Shown here one piece after another: positions 32,701 through 46,700 of a stretch of DNA of 64,000 bases. Every line of letters starts with the position of its first letter. Position 1 is the first letter of the stretch. The stretch comes from Tenodera sinensis (taxonomy: Eukaryota; Arthropoda; Insecta; Mantodea; Mantidae): the NCBI GenBank assembly GCA_030765045.1, contig CM060966.1, forward strand, positions 63,605,786 through 63,669,785, given 5' to 3'. A program made the position numbers and the translations under genes. The notes under the pieces were generated by a model. That model was given only the letters and a program-made list of their open reading frames with translations. It had not been told where the DNA came from and searched no databases.

Positions 32701-35665
32701 AATGAAAATGTGTATGTTTTGATGTACATTTCTTGAGTGTACAATGAAAATGTGTATGTTTTGATGTACATTTCTTTAGTGTACAACGAAAATGTGTAGT
32801 TTTGATGTACATTTCTTGTATATACAATGAAAATGTTTATGTTTTGCTGTACATTTCTTCTATATACAATGAAAATGTGTATGTTTTTATGTATATTTAT
32901 TGTATATACAATGAAAATGTGTATGTTTTGATGTACATTTCTTGTATATACAATGAAAATGTGTAAGTTTTGATGTACATTTCTTGTATATTCAATGAAC
33001 ATGTGTATGTTTTGATGTACATTTCTTGTATGTGCAATGAAAATGTGTAAGTTTTGATGTACATTCTTGTATATAAAATGAAAATGTGTATGTTTTGAAG
33101 TACATTTCTTGTACATGCAATGAAAATGTGTAGTTTTGATGTACATTTCTTTAATGTACAATGAAAATATGTAAGCTTTGATGTACAATTCTTGTATGTA
33201 CAATGAAAACGTGTAAGTTTTGATGTACATTTCTTGTATATACAATGAAAATCTGTATGTTTTCATGTACATTTCTTGTATATACAATGAAAATGTGTGA
33301 GCTTTGATGTACCATTCTTGTATACACAATGAAAATGTGTAAGTTTTGATGTACATTTCTTGTATATATAATGAAAATGTGTAAGTTTTGATGTACATTT
33401 CTTGTATGTACAATGAAGATGTGTAAGTTTTGATGTACATTTCTTGCACATACAATGAAAATGTGTAAGTTTTTGATGTGCATTTCTTGTATGTACAATG
33501 AAAATGTGTTAGTTTTGATGTACATTTCTTGTGTATTAAATGAAAATGTGTATGTTTTGATGTACATTTCTTGTATGTACAATGAAAATGTGTAAGTTTT
33601 GATGTACATTTCTTGCACATACAATGAAAATGTGTAAGTTTTTGATGTACATTTCTTGTATGTACAATGAAAATGTGTTAGTTTTGATGTACATTTCTTG
33701 TGTATACAATGAAAATGTGTATGTTTTGATGTACATTTCTTGTATGTACATTGAAAATGTGTAAGTTTTGATGTATATTTCTTGCACATACAATGAAAAT
33801 GTGTAAGTTTTTGATGTGCATTTCTTGTATGTACAATGAAAATGTGTTAGTTTTGATGTACATTTCTTGTGTATACAATGAAAATGTGTATGCTTTGATG
33901 TACATTTCTTGTATGTACAATGAAAATGTGTAAGTTTTGATGTACATTTCTTGCACATACAATGAAAATGTGTAAGTTTTTGATGTGCATTTCTTGTATG
34001 TACAATGAAAATGTGTTAGTTTTGATGTACATTTCTTGTGTATACAATGAAAATGTGTATGTTTTGATGTACATTTCTTGTATGTACATTGAAAATGTGT
34101 AAGTTTTGATGTACATTTCTTGCACATACAATGAAAATGTGTAAGTTTTTGATGTGCATTTCTTGTATGTACAATGAAAATGTGTTAGTTTTGATGTACA
34201 TTTCTTGTGTATACAATGAAAATGTGTATGTTTTGATGTACATTTCTTGAGTGTACAATGAAAATGTGTAAGTTTTGATGTACATGTCTTGAGTGCACAA
34301 TGAAAATGTTTAAGTTTTGATGTACATTTCTTGTATATACAATGAAAATGTGTATGTTTTCATGTACATTTCTTGTCTGTACAATGAAAATCTGTATGCT
34401 TTGATGTACATTTCTTTAGTGTACAACGAAAATGTGTAGTTTTGATGTACATTTCTTGTATATACAATGAAAATGTGTAAGTTTTGATGTACATTTCTTG
34501 TATATACAATGAAAATGTGTAAGTTTTGATGTACATTTATTGTAGATACAATGCAAATGTGTATGTTTTGATGTACATTTCTTGTATGTAGAATGAAAAT
34601 GTGTAGGTTTTGATGTACATTCTTGTATATACAATGAAAATGTGCAAGTTTTGATGTAACTTTCTTGTATATACAATGAAAGTGTGTAAGTTTTGACGTA
34701 CATTTATTGTAGATACAATGAAAATGTGTATGTTTTGATGTACATTTCTTGAGTGTACAATGAAAATGTGTATGTTTGGATGTACATTTCTTGATATACA
34801 ATGAAAGTGTGTAAGTTTTAATGTATATTTCTTGTATATACAATGAAAATGTGTATGATTTGATGTACATTTCTTGTAAGTACAATGAAAATGTGTAAGT
34901 TTTGATGTACATTTCTTGTATATACAATGAAAATGTATAAGTTTTTGATGTACATTTCTCGTATGTACAATGAAAATGTGTAAGTTTTGATGTACATTTC
35001 TTGTATGTACAGTGAAAATGTGTAAGTTTTGATGTACATTTCTTGAATATACAAGGAAAATGTGTAAGTTTTGATGTACATTTCTTGTATGTACAATGAA
35101 AATGTGTACGTTTTGATGTACATTTCTTGTATACACAATGAAAATGTGTAAGTTTTGATGTACATTTCTTGTATTTACAATGAAAATGTCTATGTTTTGA
35201 TGTACATTTCTTGTATGTACAATGAAAATGTGTAAGATTTGATGTACATTTCTTGTATATACAATGAAAATGTCTATGTTTTGATGTACATTTCTTGAGT
35301 GTACAATGAAAATGTGCAGCTTTGATGTACATTTCTTGTATAGACAATGAAAATGTGTAAGTTTTGATGTACATTTCTTGTATATACAATGAAAATGTGT
35401 AAGTTTTGATGTACATTTCTTGTATATACAATGAAAATGTGTAAGTTGTGATGTACATTTCTTGTATATACAATGAAAATGTGTATTTTTGATGTACATT
35501 TCTTGTGTATACAATGAAAATGTGTAAGTTTTTATGTGCATTTCCTCATATACAATGACAATGTGTAACTTTTGATGTGCATTTCTTGCATATACAATGA
35601 AAATATGTAAGCTTTTGATGTACATTTCCTGTATGTACAATGAAAATGTGTAAGTTTTGATGTAC
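29799..35665 (+). repeat. Right-array HOR unit, 5,867 bp
   Basis: Bounded by a rare variant in which a monomer reads ATTCTTGTATATACAATAAA, followed by a GTACTTTTCTTG monomer, at 29799 and again at 35666. The first part (29799-30100) repeats at 35666 with very few differences. The unit includes the five-fold 169-bp repeat at 33.4-34.3 kb and TATATTCAATGAACATG monomers near 32.99 kb. Confidence 0.8.
33443..34287 (+). repeat. Five tandem copies of a 169-bp, four-monomer repeat
   Basis: CTTGCACATAC recurs at 33443, 33612, 33781, 33950 and 34119, each 169 bp apart. Each unit is four monomers of distinct types in fixed order: CTTGCACATAC, then CTTGTATGTAC with a GTGTTAG tail, then CTTGTGTATAC with a GTGTATG tail, then CTTGTATGTAC with a GTGTAAG tail. 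The extra base is in an AAGTTTTTGATG tail. The last copy changes at its final monomer to CTTGAGTGTAC. Confidence 0.9.
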
Positions 35666-38600
35666 ATTCTTGTATATACAATAAAAATGTGTAAGTTTTG
35701 ATGTACTTTTCTTGTATATACAATGAAAGTGTGTAAGTTTTGATGTACATTTCTTGTATATACAATGAAAATGTGTAAGTTTCTATGTACATTTCTTGAT
35801 GAAAATGTGTAAGTTTTGATGTACATTTCTTCTATATACAATGAAAGTATGTAAGCTTTGATGTACATTTCTTGTATATACAATGAATATGTCTAAGTTT
35901 TGATATACATTTCTTGTATATACAATGAAAATGTCTAAGTTTTGATATACGTTTCTTGTATATACCATGAAAATTTGTATGTTTTGATGTACATTTCTTG
36001 TATATACACAGAAAATGTGTAAGTTTTGATGTGCATTTCCTTATATACAATGAAAATGTGTAACTTTTGATGTGCATTTCTTGCATATACAATGAAAATA
36101 TGTATGCTTTTGATGTACGTTTCTTGTATATACAATGAAAATGTGTAAGTTTTGATGTACATTTCCTGTATATACAATAAAAATGTGTAAGTTTTGATGT
36201 ACATTTCTTGTATATACAATGAAAGTGTGTAAGTTTTGATGTACATTTCTTGTATATACAATGAAAATGTGTAAGTTTCTATGTACATTTCTTGATGAAA
36301 ATGTGTAAGTTTTGATGTACATTTCTTGTATGTACAATGACAATGTGTAAGTTTTGATGTACATTCCTTGTATATACACTGAAAATGGGTAAGTTGTGAT
36401 GTACATTTCTTGTATATACAATGAAAATGTGTATGTTTTGATGTACATTTCTTGTATATACAATGAAAATATGTAAGTTTTGATGTGCATTTCCTTATAT
36501 ACAATGAAAATGTGTAACTTTTGATGTGGATTTCTTGCATATACAATGAAAATATGTAAGCTTTTGATGTACATTTCCTGTATGTACAATGAAAATGTGT
36601 AAGTTTTGATGTACATTTCTTGTGTATACAATGAAAATGTGTAAGTTTTGATGTACATTTCAAGTATATACCATGAAAATGTGTAAGTTTTGATGTGCAT
36701 TTCTTGCATATACAATGAAAATATGTAAGCTTTTGATGTACATTTCTTGTATATACAATGAAAATGTGCAAGTTTGTGATGTACATTTCTTGTATGTACA
36801 ATGAAAATGTGTAAGTTTTGATGTACATTCCTTGTACATACAATGAAAATGTGTAAGTTGTGATGTACATTTCTTGTATATACAATGAAAATGTGTATGT
36901 TTGGATGTACATTTCTTGTATATACAATGAAAATGTGTAAGTTTTGATGTGCATTTCCTTATATACAATTAAAATGTGTAACTTTTGATGTGCATTTGTG
37001 GCATATACAATGAAAATATGAAAGCTTTTGATGTACATTTCCTGCATGTACAATGAAAATGTGTAAGTTTTGATATACATTTCTTGTATATACAATGAAA
37101 ATGTGTAAGTTTGTGATGTACATTTCTTGTATGTACAATGAAAATGTGTAAGTTTTGATGTACATTCCTTGTATATACAATGAAAATGTGTAAGTTGTGA
37201 TGTACATTTCTTGTATATACAATGAAAATGTGTAAGTTTTGATGTGCATTTCCTTATATACAATGAAAATGTGTAACTTTTGATGTGCATTTCTTGCATA
37301 TACAATGAAAATATGTAAGCTTTTGATGTACATTTCCTGTATGTACAATGAAAGTGTGTAAGTTTTGATGTACATTTCCTGTATGTACAATAAAAATGTG
37401 TAAGTTTTGATGTACATTTCTAGTATATACAATGAAAATGTGTAAGTTTTGATGTACATTTCTTGTATATACAATGAAAATGTGTAAGTTTTGATGTACA
37501 TTCCTTGTATATACAATGAAAATGTGTATGTTTTGATGTACATTTCTTGTATGTAGAATGAAAATGTGTAAGTTTTGATGTACATTCTTGTATATACAAT
37601 GAAAATGTGCAAGTTTTGATGTACATTTCTTGTATTTACAATGAAAGTGTGTAAGTTTTGACGTACATTTATTGTAGATACAATGAAAATGTGTATGTTT
37701 TGATGTACATTTCTTGAGTGTACAATGAAAATGTGTATGTTTTGATGTACATTTCTTGTATATACAATGAAAGTGTGTAAGTTTTGAAGTACATTTCTTG
37801 TATATACAATGAAAATGTGTAAGTTTTGATGTACATTTCTAGTATATGCAATGAAAATATGTAGTTTTGATGTACATCTCTTGAATATACAATGAACATG
37901 TGTAAGTTTTGATGTACATTTCTTGTATGTACAATGAAAATGTGTAAATTTTTGATGTACATTTCTTGCATATACAATGAAAATCTGTAAGTTTTTTATG
38001 TACTTTTCCTGTATGTACAATGAAAATGTGTAAGTTTTGATGTACATTTCTTGTGTATACAATGAAAATGTGTATGTTTTGATGTGCATTTCCTTATATA
38101 CAATTAAAATGTGTAACTTTTGATGTGCATTTGTTGCATATACAATGAAAATGTGTAAGCTTTTGATGTACATTTCCTGCATGTACAATGAAAATGTGTA
38201 AGTTTTGATGTACATTTCTTGTATATACAATGAAAATGTGTAAGTTTGTGATGTACATTTCTTGTATATACAATGAAAGTGTGTAAGTTTTGAAGTACAT
38301 TTCTTGTATATACAATGAAAATGTGTAAGTTTTGATGTACATTTCTAGTATATACAATGAAAATGTGTAGTTTTGATGTACATTCCTTGTATATACAATG
38401 AAAATGTGTAAGTTGTGATGTACATTTCTTGTATATACAATGAAAATGTGTATGTTTGGATGTACATTTCTTGTATATACAACGAAAATGTGTAAGTTTT
38501 GATGTGCATTTCCTTATATACAATTAAAATGTGTAACTTTTGATGTGCATTTCTTGCATATACAATGAAAATATGTAAGCTTTTGATGTACATTTCCTGC

Positions 38601-40226
38601 ATGTACAATGAAAATGTGTAAGTTTTGATGTACATTTCTTGTATATACAATGAAAATGTGTAAGCTTGTGATGTACATTTCTTGTATGTACAATGAAAAT
38701 GTGTAAGTTTTGATGTACATTCCTTGTATATACAATGAAAATGTGTAAGTGGTGATGTACATTTCCTGTATATACAATGAAAATGTGTAAGTTTTGATGT
38801 GCATTTCCTTATATACAATGAAAATGTGTAACTTTTGATGTGCATTTCTTGCATATACAATGAAAATATGTAAGCTTTTGATGTACATTTCCATTATGTA
38901 CAATAAAAATGTGTAAGTTTTGATGTACATTTCTAGTATATACAATGAAAATGTGTAAGTTTTGATGTACATTTCTTGTATATACAATGAAAATGTGTAA
39001 GTTTTGATGTACATTTATTGTAGATACAATGAAAATGTGTATGTTTTGATGTACATTTCTTGTATGTAGAATGAAAATGTGTAAGTTTTGATGTACATTC
39101 TTGTATATACAATGAAAATGTGCAAGTTTTGATGTACATTTCTTGTATATACAATGAAAGTGTGTAAGTTTTGACGTACATTTATTGTAGATACAATGAA
39201 AATGTGTATGTTTTGATGTACATTTCTTGAGTGTACAATGAAAATGTGTATGTTTAGATGTACATTTCTTGATATACAATGAAAGTGTGTAAGTTTTAAT
39301 GTATATTTCTTGTATATACAATGAAAATGTGTATGATTTGATGTACATTTCTTGTAAGTACAATGAAAATGTGTAAGTTTTGATGTACATTTCTTGTATA
39401 TACAATGAAAATGTATAAGTTTTTGATGTACATTTCTCGTATGTACAATGAAAATGTGTAAGTTTTGATGTACATTTCTTGTATGTACAGTGAAAATGTG
39501 TAAGTTTTGATGTACATTTCTTGTATATACAATGAAAATGTGTAAGTTTTGATGTACATTTCTTGTATGTACAATGAAAATGTGTAAGTTTTGATGTACA
39601 TTTCTTGTATACACAATGAAAATGTGTAAGTTTTGATGTACATTTCTTGTATTTACAATGAAAATGTCTATGTTTTGATGTACATTTCTTGTATGTACAA
39701 TGAAAATGTGTAAGTTTTGATGTACATTTCTTGTATATACAATGAAAATGTCTATGTTTTGATGTACATTTCTTGAGTGTACAATGAAAATGTGCAGCTT
39801 TGATGTACATTTCTTGTATATACAATGAAAATGTGTAAGTTTTGATGTACATTTCTTGTATATACAATGAAAATGTGTAAGTTTTGATGTATTTCTTGTA
39901 TATACAATGAAAATGTGTAATTTTGTGATGTATATTTCTTGTATGTACAACGAAAATGTGTAAGTTTTGATGTACATTTCTTGTATATACAATGAAAATG
40001 TGTAAGTTGTGATGTACATTTCTTGTATATACAATGAAAATGTGTATTTTTGATGTACATTTCTTGTGTATACAATGAAAATGTGTAAGTTTTTATGTGC
40101 ATTTCCTTATATACAATGACAATGTGTAACTTTTGATGTGCATTTCTTGCATATACAATGAAAATATGTAAGCTTTTGATGTACATTTCCTGTATGTACA
40201 ATGAAAATGTGTAAGTTTTGATGTAC
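35666..40226 (+). repeat. Right-array HOR unit, 4,561 bp
   Basis: From the ATTCTTGTATATACAATAAA marker at 35666 to the next at 40227. It carries ACATTTATTGTAGATAC monomers (about 37668, 39010, 39180) but not the 169-bp tetramer block. It holds the uninterrupted paralogue of the retroelement insertion site at 36661-36680. Confidence 0.75.
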
Positions 40227-43200
40227 ATTCTTGTATATACAATAAAAATGTGTAAGTTTTGATGTACTTTTCTTGTATATACAATGAAAGTGTGTAAGTT
40301 TTGATGTTCATTTCTTGTATATACAATGAAAGTGTGTAAGTTTTGCTGTACATTTCTTGTATATACAATGAAAATGTGTAAGTTTCTATGTACATTTCTT
40401 GATGAAAATATGTAAGTTTTGATGTACATTTCTTGTATGTACAATGACAATGTGTAAGTTTTGATGTACATTCCTTGTATATACACTGAAAATGTGTAAG
40501 TTGTGATGTACATTTCTTGTATATACAATGAAAATGTGTATGTTTTGATGTACATTTCTTGTATATACAATGAAAATGTGTAAGTTTTGATGTGCATTTC
40601 CTTATATACAATGAAAATGTGTAACTTTTGATGTGGATTTCTTGCATATACAATGAAAATATGTAAGCTTTTGATGTACATTTCCTGTATGTACAATGAA
40701 AATGTGTAAGTTTTGATGTACATTTCTTGTGTATACAATGAAAATGTGTAAGTTTTGATGTACATTTCAAGTATATACAATGAAAATGTGTAAGTTTTGA
40801 TGTGCATTTCTTGCATATACAATGAAAATATGTAAGCTTTTGATGTACATTTCTTGTATATACAATGAAAATGTGCGAGTTTGTGATGTACATTTCTTGT
40901 ATGTACAATGAAAATGTGTAAGTTTTGATGTACATTCCTTGTACATACAATGAAAATGTGTAAGTTGTGATGTACATTTCTTGTATATACAATGAAAATG
41001 TGTATGTTTGGATGTACATTTCTTGTATATACAATGAAAATGTGTAAGTTTTGATGTGGATTTCCTTATATACAATTAAAATGTGTAACTTTTGATGTGC
41101 ATTTGCTGCATATACAATGAAAATATGTAAGCTTTTGATGTACATTTCCTGCATGTACAATGAAAATGTGTAAGTTTTGATGTACATTTCTTGTATATAC
41201 AATGAAAATGTGTAAGTTTGTGATGTACATTTCTTGTATGTACAATGAAAATGTGTAAGTTTTGATGTACATTCCTTGTATATACAATGAAAATGTGTAA
41301 GTTGTGATGTACATTTCTTGTATATACAATGAAAATGTGTAAGTTTCGATGTGCATTTCCTTATATACAATGAAAATGTGTAACTTTTGATGTGCATTTC
41401 TTGCATATACAATGAAAATATGTAAGCTTTTGATGTACATTTCCTGTATGTACAATGAAAGTGTGTAAGTTTTGATGTACATTTCCTGTATGTACAATAA
41501 AAATGTGTAAGTTTTGATGTACATTTCTAGTATATACAATGAAAATGTGTAAGTTTTGATGTACATTTCTTGTATATACAATGAAAATGTGTAAGTTTTG
41601 ATGCACATTCCTTGTATATACAATGAAAATGTGTATGTTTTGATGTACATTTCTTGAGTGTACAATGAAAATGTGTAAGTTTTTGATGTACATTTCTTGT
41701 ATATACAATGAAAATGTGTAAGTTTTGATGTACATTTCTTGTATATACAATGAAAATGTGTCTGTTTTGATGTACATTTCTTGAGTGTACAATGAAAGTG
41801 TGTATGTTTTGATGTACATTTCTTGTATATACAATGAAAATGTGTATGTTTTGATGTACATTTCTTGTATATACAATGAAAGTGTGTAAGTTTTGAAGTA
41901 CATTTCTTGTATATACAATGAAAATGTGTAAGTTTTGATGTACATTTCTAGTATATACAATGAAAATGTGTAGTTTTGATGTACATCTCTTGAATATACA
42001 ATGAACATGTGTAAGTTTTGATGTACATTTCTTGTATGTACAATGAAAATGTGTAAATTTTTGATGTACATTTCTTGCATATACAATGAAAATGTGTAAG
42101 TTTTTTATGTACATTTCCTGTATGTACAATGAAAATGTGTAAGTTTTGATGTACATTTCTTGTGTATAGAATGAAAATGTGTATGTTTTGATGTGCATTT
42201 CCTTATATACAATTAAAATGTGTAACTTTTGATGTGCATTTGTTACATATACAATGAAAATATGTAAGCTTTTGATGTACATTTCCTGTATGTACAATGA
42301 AAATGTGTAAGTTTTGATGTACATTTCTTGTATATACAATGAAAATGTGTAAGTTTGTGATGTACATTTCTTGTATATACAATGAAAGTGTGTAAGTTTT
42401 GAAGTACATTTCTTGTATATACAATGAAAATGTGTAAGTTTTGATGTACATTTCTAGTATATACAACGAAAATGTGTAGTTTTGATGTACATCTCTTGAA
42501 TATACAATGAACATGTGTAAGTTTTGATGTACATTTCTTGTGTGTACAATGAAAATGTGTAAGTTTTGATGTACATTCCTTGTATATACAATGAAAATGT
42601 GTAAGTTGTGATGTACATTTCTTGTATATACAATGAAAATGTGTATGTTTGGATGTACATTTCTTGTATATACAATGAAAATGTGTAAGTTTTGATGTGC
42701 ATTTCCTTATATACAATTAAAATGTGTAACTTTTGATGTGCATTTGTTGCATATACAATGAAAATATGTAAGCTTTTGATGTACATTTCCTGCATGTACA
42801 ATGAAAATGTGTAAGTTTTGATGTACATTTCTTGTATATACAATGAAAATGTGTAAGTTTGTGATGTACATTTCTTGTATGTACAATGAAAATGTGTAAG
42901 TTTTGATGTACATTCCTTGTATATACAATGAAAATGTGTAAGTTGTGATGTACATTTCTTGTATATACAATGAAAATGTGTAAGTTTTGATGTGCATTTC
43001 CTTATATACAATGAAAATGTGTAACTTTTGATGTGCATTTCTTGCATATACAATGAAAATATGTAAGCTTTTGATGTACATTTCCTGTATGTACAATGAA
43101 AGTGTGTAAGTTTTGATGTACATTTCCTGTATGTACAATAAAAATGTGTAAGTTTTGATGTACATTTCTAGTATATACATTGAAAATGTGTAAGTTTTGA

Positions 43201-43710
43201 TGTACATTTGTTGTATATACAATGAAAATGTGTAAGTTTTGATGTACAATCCTTGTATATACAATGAAAATGTTTATGTTTTGCTGTACATTTCTTCTAT
43301 ATACAATGAAAATGTGTATGTTTTTATGTATATTTCTTGTATATACAATGAAAATGTGTATGTTTTGATGTACATTTCTTGTATATACAATGAAAATGTG
43401 TAAGTTTTGATGTACATTTCTTGTATATTCAATGAACATGTGTAAGTTTTGATGTACATTTCTTGTATGTACAATGAAGATGTGTAAGTTTTGATGTACA
43501 TTTCTTGCACACACAATGAAAATGTGTAAGTTTTTGATGTGCATTTCTTGTATGTGCAATGAAAATGTGTTAGTTTTGATGTACATTTCTTGTGTATACA
43601 ATGAAAATGTGTATGTTTTGATGTACATTTCTTGTATGTACAATGAAAATGTGTAAGTTTTGATGTACATTTCTTGCACATACAATGAAAATGTGTAAGT
43701 TTTGATGTAC
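40227..43710 (+). repeat. Right-array HOR unit, 3,484 bp
   Basis: Matches the following unit at an offset of 3,484 bp, changing to 3,483 after one base is lost near 44349 (TATACATGGAAATG against TATACAATGAAAATG). Later a further monomer is missing from the second copy near 46830. The unit ends with only two CTTGCAC monomers (43503 and 43673) of the tetramer block, so it is truncated there. Confidence 0.82.
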
Positions 43711-46700
43711 ATTCTTGTATATACAATAAAAATGTGTAAGTTTTGATGTACTTTTCTTGTATATACAATGAAAGTGTGTAAGTTTTGATGTTCATTTCTT
43801 GTATATACAATGAAAGTGTGTAAGTTTTGCTGTACATTTCTTGTATATACAATGAAAATGTGTAAGTTTCTATGTACATTTCTTGATGAAAATATGTAAG
43901 TTTTGATGTACATTTCTTGTATGTACAATGACAATGTGTAAGTTTTGATGTACATTCCTTGTATATACACTGAAAATGTGTAAGTTGTGATGTACATTTC
44001 TTGTATATACAATGAAAATGTGTATGTTTTGATGTACATTTCTTGTATATACAATGAAAATGTGTAAGTTTTGATGTGCATTTCCTTATATACAATGAAA
44101 ATGTGTAACTTTTGATGTGGATTTCTTGCATATACAATGAAAATATGTAAGCTTTTGATGTACATTTCCTGTATGTACAATGAAAATGTGTAAGTTTTGA
44201 TGTACATTTCTTGTGTATACAATGAAAATGTGTAAGTTTTGATGTACATTTCAAGTATATACAATGAAAATGTGTAAGTTTTGATGTGCATTTCTTGCAT
44301 ATACAATGAAAATATGTAAGCTTTTGATGTACATTTCTTGTATATACATGGAAATGTGCAAGTTTGTGATGTACATTTCTTGTATGTACAATGAAAATGT
44401 GTAAGTTTTGATGTACATTCCTTGTACATACAATGAAAATGTGTAAGTTGTGATGTACATTTGTTGTGTATACAATGAAAATGTGTATGTTTGGATGTAC
44501 ATTTCTTGTATATACAATGAAAATGTGTAAGTTTTGATGTGGATTTCCTTATATACAATTAAAATGTGTAACTTTTGATGTGCATTTGTTGCATATACAA
44601 TGAAAATATGTAAGCTTTTGATGTACATTTCCTGCATGTACAATGAAAATGTGTAAGTTTTGATGTACATTTCTTGTATATACAATGAAAATGTGTAAGT
44701 TTGTGATGTACATTTCTTGTATGTACAATGAAAATGTGTAAGTTTTGATGTACATTCCTTGTATATACAATGAAAATGTGTAAGTTGTGATGTACATTTC
44801 TTGTATATACAATGAAAATGTGTAAGTTTTGATGTGCATTTCCTTATATACAATGAAAATGTGTAACTTTTGATGTGCATTTCTTGCATATACAATGAAA
44901 ATATGTAAGCTTTTGATGTACATTTCCTGTATGTAATATGAAAGTGTGTAAGTTTTGATGTACATTTCCTGTATGTACAATAAAAATGTGTAAGTTTTGA
45001 TGTACATTTCTAGTATATACAATGAAAATGTGTAAGTTTTGATGTACATTTCTTGTATATACAATGAAAATGTGTAAGTTTTGATGCACATTCCTTGTAT
45101 ATACAATGAAAATGTGTATGTTTTGATGTACATTTCTTGAGTGTACAATGAAAATGTGTAAGTTTTTGATGTACATTTCTTGTATATACAATGAAAATGT
45201 GTAAGTTTTGATGTACATTTCTTGTATATACAATGAAAATGTGTCTGTTTTGATGTACATTTCTTGAGTGTACAATGAAAGTGTGTATGTTTTGATGTAC
45301 ATTTCTTGTATATACAATGAAAATGTGTATGTTTTGATGTACATTTCTTGTATATACAATGAAAGTGTGTAAGTTTTGAAGTACATTTCTTGTATATACA
45401 ATGAAAATGTGTAAGTTTTGATGTACATTTCTAGTATATACAATGAAAATGTGTAGTTTTGATGTACATCTCTTGAATATACAATGAACATGTGTAAGTT
45501 TTGATGTACATTTCTTGTATGTACAATGAAAATGTGTAAATTTTTGATGTACATTTCTTGCATATACAATGAAAATGTGTAAGTTTTTTATGTACATTTC
45601 CTGTATGTACAATGAAAATGTGTAAGTTTTGATGTACATTTCTTGTGTATACAATGAAAATGTGTATGTTTTGATGTGCATTTCCTTATATACAATTAAA
45701 ATGTGTAACTTTTGATGTGCATTTGTTACATATACAATGAAAATATGTAAGCTTTTGATGTACATTTCCTGTATGTACAATGAAAATGTGTAAGTTTTGA
45801 TGTACATCTCTTGTATATACAATGAAAATGTGTAAGTTTGTGATGTACATTTCTTGTATATACAATGAAAGTGTGTAAGTTTTGAAGTACATTTCTTGTA
45901 TATACAATGAAAATGTGTAAGTTTTGATGTACATTTCTAGTATATACAACGAAAATGTGTAGTTTTGATGTACATCTCTTGAATATACAATGAACATGTG
46001 TAAGTTTTGATGTACATTTCTTGTATGTACAATGAAAATGTGTAAGTTTTGATGTACATTCCTTGTATATACAATGAAAATGTGTAAGTTGTGATGTACA
46101 TTTCTTGTATATACAATGAAAATGTGTATGTTTGGATGTACATTTCTTGTATATACAATGAAAATGTGTAAGTTTTGATGTGCATTTCCTTATATACAAT
46201 TAAAATGTGTAACTTTTGATGTGCATTTGTTGCATATACAATGAAAATATGTAAGCTTTTGATGTACATTTCCTGCATGTACAATGAAAATGTGTAAGTT
46301 TTGATGTACATTTCTTGTATATACAATGAAAATGTGTAAGTTTGTGATGTACATTTCTTGTATGTACAATGAAAATGTGTAAGTTTTGATGTACATTCCT
46401 TGTATATACAATGAAAATGTGTAAGTTGTGATGTACATTTCTTGTATATACAATGAAAATGTGTAAGTTTTGATGTGCATTTCCTTATATACAATGAAAA
46501 TGTGTAACTTTTGATGTGCATTTCTTGCATATACAATGAAAATATGTAAGCTTTTGATGTACATTTCCTGTATGTACAATGAAAGTGTGTAAGTTTTGAT
46601 GTACATTTCCTGTATGTACAATAAAAATGTGTAAGTTTTGATGTACATTTCTAGTATATACAATGAAAATGTGTAAGTTTTGATGTACATTTCTTGTATA

